Shown here: piece by piece, positions 6,543 through 9,932 of the stretch | How the letters are laid out: each line of letters begins with the position of its first letter | How positions within the stretch are numbered: position 1 is the stretch's first letter | Assembly (NCBI GenBank): GCA_018224345.1 | Contig: JAGTUW010000308.1 | Span: 1-9,932, forward strand | Direction of reading: 5' to 3' | DNA from: Bacteroidota bacterium | Lineage (GTDB): Bacteria; Bacteroidota; Ignavibacteria; SZUA-365 | Length of the DNA: 9,932 nt | Translations under genes and position numbers: made by a program | The notes under the pieces: model-generated | Database searches by the model: none | The model's input: only the letters and a program-made list of their open reading frames with translations | What the model was told of the DNA's origin: nothing

Positions 6543-9500
6543 ATGACGAAACGATCCAGTCACGGCGTACTGATATTATTCGCAGTCCTCTTCACGTATT
6601 CGACGGTACTCGATGCCCAGCAGATTTCCTATATCCTGCCCGACATCGGGACACCGGGAATGAACACCTACGTCGAGATTATCGGACCTCACGATCTTGA
6701 GGGAAATTTCGGACCGGATGGTGTTTCCATGAATCACGTCGGTGATATCCTGCGTGTCGAGTGCGTCGACCCAGCGGATTCAAACAACGTTATCATCGGG
6801 CCCCTGGTCGTTTCATGGAACGGACGAATGATTTCAACGCAAATCTTTGTCAATCCGGATCTTGAACCGAACAGCGATAACTGGCAGGCATTGACAGGGG
6901 ACTTCATCATTCCCATTCAGGTGCGTTACAATGGCGTGACCATGAACACCGCCACGTTTTATGTCGTACGTCCTCAGCCCGCTATCTTTACATCGGCTGA
7001 CGGGACCCTCGGTGGTGGCGGCGTGTGGGGAGTGCGTTCGCAACGCGGGGCTATGATAGTCGACAGTCTGGAGCTGCTCGGTGACACATATGACTTCTCA
7101 ACTGCGGACTGTGACCCGACGATACCGGGAAATCAAGGCTTTCTCCCTGTTACGATTCTGTCGAAAGGGCCACTTCGTACGGGAGCAAACACCACGCTTC
7201 TCCTCGATGCTTCCGGTAAACAGGGCGGGCCGGGCGGTGCCGGTGGCGGTGGACATTTCTGTGACGCAAGTGGGTCGGGCGCCGACGGCGGTGACGGCTT
7301 TACCGGGGGAGGGCGCGGGGGAAGAAATCGATCCGGCAACCCATTCTCCAGTGACGAATTCCGCAACCCCGGTATCGGGAGCGGGAGTTTTGTCAATGTC
7401 ACCGGCGGGAGCCTCAACGGACTGCCGGGTGGAAATGCCCTGGCATACGAGGCCTCCGGTGGCGGTACAGGCCACCCCTTCGGAATTTCGGGTGAGGGGT
7501 GTCACGACGGCGCGCAATGTAATCCTCCCGGTGGTTACGGTGGAGGCAGCGGGCAGCAACAACGTCAGTCAGGTGGCGCAGGAGGTTATGCAACACAAGG
7601 AGAATCATCCAGAAATGCAAACGGCGGAAGTGTGCATGGAAACGACTTCCTCGTTCCAATGGCTGGCGGCTCCGGTGGCGCAAGCGGCAATCCGCAAGTC
7701 GCCTTTGCGTGCTCTGGTGACGGCGGCGGTGGTGGCGGCGCAGTACGCCTCTACGCCCCTCACATGGAAGTACAGCTCGTGACCGCCAATGGAGCCGGTG
7801 GCAGCGATGGAAGCAGTGGTGACGGAGGTTCCGGATCCGGTGGCGGCGTGATCCTCGAGAGTAAGTTGCCCTCCTCCGTGTGGAAAGTACGAGCGGAAGG
7901 GGGTTTTGGCGCCGGTCCCGAGGGCGGTGCGGGAAGGATTCGCCTCGATGGCCCGATCATGTGGACCAGCAGCGCGATTCCGGCAGAAGAAAGTATGGAA
8001 GCCGGTCCTTCAACGGACACGACGATGTTCGTTCGTCGGGAATTCACCATTACAGGGACGGGCAATGGCAGTGACATCCGTCTTTTCCTGAAATCCGATC
8101 GCATGCCATGGACTGAGATCACTACGCTCAGCGGGTACGACCCGTTGAATCCCTGGTCCTTCGACATTATGCTTCCGGCAGTCGACAACGTGTATTACCT
8201 CGTGGCACTGCAGGAAGTCTCTTCCCCCGGCGGCGGAGACACCTTCACGGCTCGTCCGCATTATGTGATGTCGCAGTCCGCTGCAAACATTCTGATCTCC
8301 CGCACCGTACCGGAAATATTTGCCGAAAGCAGCAGACAGGTTCGCGGAATTGTCTGTGAGGATGTTATGCTTGATACGATGTTTGTCGAGAACATCGGTG
8401 ATGGGCTGCTGATCATCGAAGATATGTATTTCGAACCGGCAGGAGAAGGCTTCGAGCTTGTCGAACCCTCCGGCTTTCCTGTCAGTGTCGATCCCGGTCA
8501 ATCTCTCCGCCTGATAACCCGCTTTATGCGTCAACCAGGTCAGCGGGATCAGATCAGTGCCGATCTTCTCATAGAAAGTAACAGTCCGGGTGCGAGTCCG
8601 TTGACCGTGGCGTATGGTATTACCGTTGACGTTGCGGAAATGCAGACGTCCCTCGCCCGACTCGATTTTCCTGCTGTCGTCATCTGTGAAGGCGCATCCT
8701 CCTCTGCGGATTTCTCTCTGAGCAACACAGGGACGATTCCATTGCTCATGGATGTGCCGTCGATAGACAATCCCGCATTCGAGCTGATCTCTCCGAGTCC
8801 GGGGGTCTGGCCTCTGATACTGCAACCCGGTGCGACGATGCCGATCACCCTGCGTGTGACACACTCCACACCAGGCACGCTGAACGGTACTCTTCGTTTC
8901 TCTGCCGACGAAAACGGCTGTAATGCTTCAACGGAAATCGAATTGTCGGCAGCATCGAATGATGTCTCTTTGTTCGTGTCCGATCTTTTACCCTTCGATA
9001 CTCTTCTGTGTTCAGATACCTGGAGCGAGACAGTTGTCGTCGTCCGTAACGACGGTGATATTTCCTTTATCGTCGATGAGATCACCTCATCCGACGCAGC
9101 CTTCTCCGTGCTCTCACCACTGCCGCCATTTCCCCTCGATATCGGGGAAGAGCAGCTCGTGCGAATTCGCTTCACTCCGGATGCACCAGGTGATTACACT
9201 GCGACATTGCGTGTATCGATCGATCGTTGCGGACTGAGCGAGGAACGTGTGCTTGTGGCAGTAAGAGAAAGTGTGGGTCTTTTCGCAGAACCCGTTGATT
9301 TTGGACTGCAGCGTGGCGGGAACCTCCCTGTCACCAGAATCACGACGCTGACGAATACCGGAAGTGTTGCAGTGACCGTGGACGATGTCGGGGATCTCTC
9401 TCCGTTCCGCATCAGTGCTGGCCTCCCGGTGCGTCTCCTCCCGGGGGAAACTGCCGATTTGACCGTGGTATTTGATGATCCAGGCAATGACGGTGAGTAT

Positions 9501-9932
9501 ACCCGGATGCTGCCGGTAAATCACCTGCCCTCATGCGAAGATGTTTTTCTCGATGTTCACGGCATACGCGGGACCGCGTCTCTGGACCTGATCGTCGGTA
9601 CACTCGAAGCCGAGCCCGGCCAGATCGTCGAACTGCCAGTGTTCCTCAGGAATGCGAGAAACAGCAGAATGTTCGGTGCGACGGAAATTCGTGCGACACT
9701 GCGCTATCGTGCCAGTCTGCTGGTGCCACTTGAAGAGCCGCGAGGGACATTATCCGCCGGGGAACGCTCGATCGACATTACAATACCACTTGAGACGGAT
9801 GCAGAGGAAGTCGCCTTGCGCATCCCGATGATGGTGACGCTCGGCGTGGATGAGGAGACGGAGTTGTTGCTCGATGACGTGATTTCCATCGGTGGTGACC
9901 TGACCGTCAACGTCGAAATGGGACATTTCTCC
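6543..9932 (+). CDS. Large modular secreted protein: signal peptide, glycine-rich region, ASH-like repeats, cohesin-like domain (3' end outside window)
   Basis: The frame is open from ATG 6543 to the last base, 1130 codons with no stop. Residues 1-25 form a signal peptide (MTKRSS, hydrophobic GVLILFAVLF core, cleavage likely DA|QQ), so the product is exported. Residues 26-152 look like an IPT/TIG-type beta domain (PDIGTPGMNTYVEIIGP). Residues about 158-470 are glycine-rich, with modules such as GGGGGGAVRLYAP, GGGVILES and GGAGRIRLDG. Residues about 584-1010 are four repeats of about 100 residues of the choice-of-anchor-D/ASH type (VENIGDG, LSNTGT, VRNDGD, LTNTGS, each followed by a PG-containing strand). 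Residues 1011-1130 resemble a cohesin domain (EPGQIVELPVFLRNA, TEIRATLRYRASLLVPL). Repeats carry regularly placed cysteines. Such proteins are typical of Bacteroidota/Chlorobiota surfaces and often end in a type IX secretion tag, which cannot be seen here. Adhesion or a structural role is inference; no catalytic motif was seen. Confidence 0.88.
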   Translation, partial: MTKRSSHGVLILFAVLFTYSTVLDAQQISYILPDIGTPGMNTYVEIIGPHDLEGNFGPDGVSMNHVGDILRVECVDPADSNNVIIGPLVVSWNGRMISTQIFVNPDLEPNSDNWQALTGDFIIPIQVRYNGVTMNTATFYVVRPQPAIFTSADGTLGGGGVWGVRSQRGAMIVDSLELLGDTYDFSTADCDPTIPGNQGFLPVTILSKGPLRTGANTTLLLDASGKQGGPGGAGGGGHFCDASGSGADGGDGFTGGGRGGRNRSGNPFSSDEFRNPGIGSGSFVNVTGGSLNGLPGGNALAYEASGGGTGHPFGISGEGCHDGAQCNPPGGYGGGSGQQQRQSGGAGGYATQGESSRNANGGSVHGNDFLVPMAGGSGGASGNPQVAFACSGDGGGGGGAVRLYAPHMEVQLVTANGAGGSDGSSGDGGSGSGGGVILESKLPSSVWKVRAEGGFGAGPEGGAGRIRLDGPIMWTSSAIPAEESMEAGPSTDTTMFVRREFTITGTGNGSDIRLFLKSDRMPWTEITTLSGYDPLNPWSFDIMLPAVDNVYYLVALQEVSSPGGGDTFTARPHYVMSQSAANILISRTVPEIFAESSRQVRGIVCEDVMLDTMFVENIGDGLLIIEDMYFEPAGEGFELVEPSGFPVSVDPGQSLRLITRFMRQPGQRDQISADLLIESNSPGASPLTVAYGITVDVAEMQTSLARLDFPAVVICEGASSSADFSLSNTGTIPLLMDVPSIDNPAFELISPSPGVWPLILQPGATMPITLRVTHSTPGTLNGTLRFSADENGCNASTEIELSAASNDVSLFVSDLLPFDTLLCSDTWSETVVVVRNDGDISFIVDEITSSDAAFSVLSPLPPFPLDIGEEQLVRIRFTPDAPGDYTATLRVSIDRCGLSEERVLVAVRESVGLFAEPVDFGLQRGGNLPVTRITTLTNTGSVAVTVDDVGDLSPFRISAGLPVRLLPGETADLTVVFDDPGNDGEYTRMLPVNHLPSCEDVFLDVHGIRGTASLDLIVGTLEAEPGQIVELPVFLRNARNSRMFGATEIRATLRYRASLLVPLEEPRGTLSAGERSIDITIPLETDAEEVALRIPMMVTLGVDEETELLLDDVISIGGDLTVNVEMGHFS

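Noticed and set aside
7081..7782. 233-codon + strand frame in another phase
   Set aside because: It overlaps the glycine-rich region of the secreted protein; GGN-rich codons in a shifted frame give long stop-free stretches. No start signal or recognisable protein.
8010..8864. 284-codon open frame on the minus strand
   Set aside because: It lies wholly antisense to the secreted-protein gene, and its translation is rich in His/Arg/Asp with no family motif, as expected of a shadow frame. The + strand frame has clear signal peptide and domain logic through this stretch.

Overview
The window reads as a chromosomal segment of a free-living Gram-negative bacterium of the Bacteroidota/Chlorobiota (FCB) side of the tree, possibly a Kapabacteria- or Ignavibacteria-like lineage. 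That placement is inference. It rests on a large secreted protein built from choice-of-anchor-D (ASH-like) repeats and a cohesin-like domain, a signal peptide ending ..DA|QQ, weak Shine-Dalgarno sites, and a Bacteroidota-type promoter-like sequence (TTTG-N19-AATATTTG) ahead of murI. No rRNA, tRNA, CRISPR array, transposase or phage gene is visible. All genes lie on the + strand.

Layout: (1) 1-621, the 3' end of dnaA (Arg-finger part of the AAA+ module plus DNA-binding domain IV), followed by a strong intrinsic terminator at 661-695. (2) 622-1125, a gene-free region of about 500 bp with near-consensus DnaA boxes beside a very AT-rich block, hence a candidate chromosomal origin (oriC); its right part holds the likely murI promoter and a long leader with short repeats. 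(3) 1126-1932, murI, glutamate racemase. (4) 2043-4172 and 4173-6353, mutA and mutB, the small and large subunits of adenosylcobalamin-dependent methylmalonyl-CoA mutase, joined TAA|ATG with no gap and closed by an intrinsic terminator at 6401-6440. (5) 6543 to the window end, an open reading frame of at least 1130 codons for a modular secreted protein: signal peptide, N-terminal beta domain, long glycine-rich region, four ASH-like repeats and the start of a cohesin-like domain. It runs off the window.

The genes fall into independent units. DnaA would act at the adjacent candidate origin. MurI supplies D-glutamate for peptidoglycan. MutAB interconverts (R)-methylmalonyl-CoA and succinyl-CoA, for propionate metabolism or odd-chain and branched-chain carbon flow. 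The last gene is a cell-surface or secreted protein, perhaps exported by the type IX system, but its C-terminus is not visible. I found no clearly new multi-gene system. The points most worth a second look are the candidate oriC with murI rather than dnaN after dnaA, the periodic cysteines and the glycine-rich modules of the secreted protein, and a two-codon ATG-ATG-TAA reading frame just ahead of mutA.
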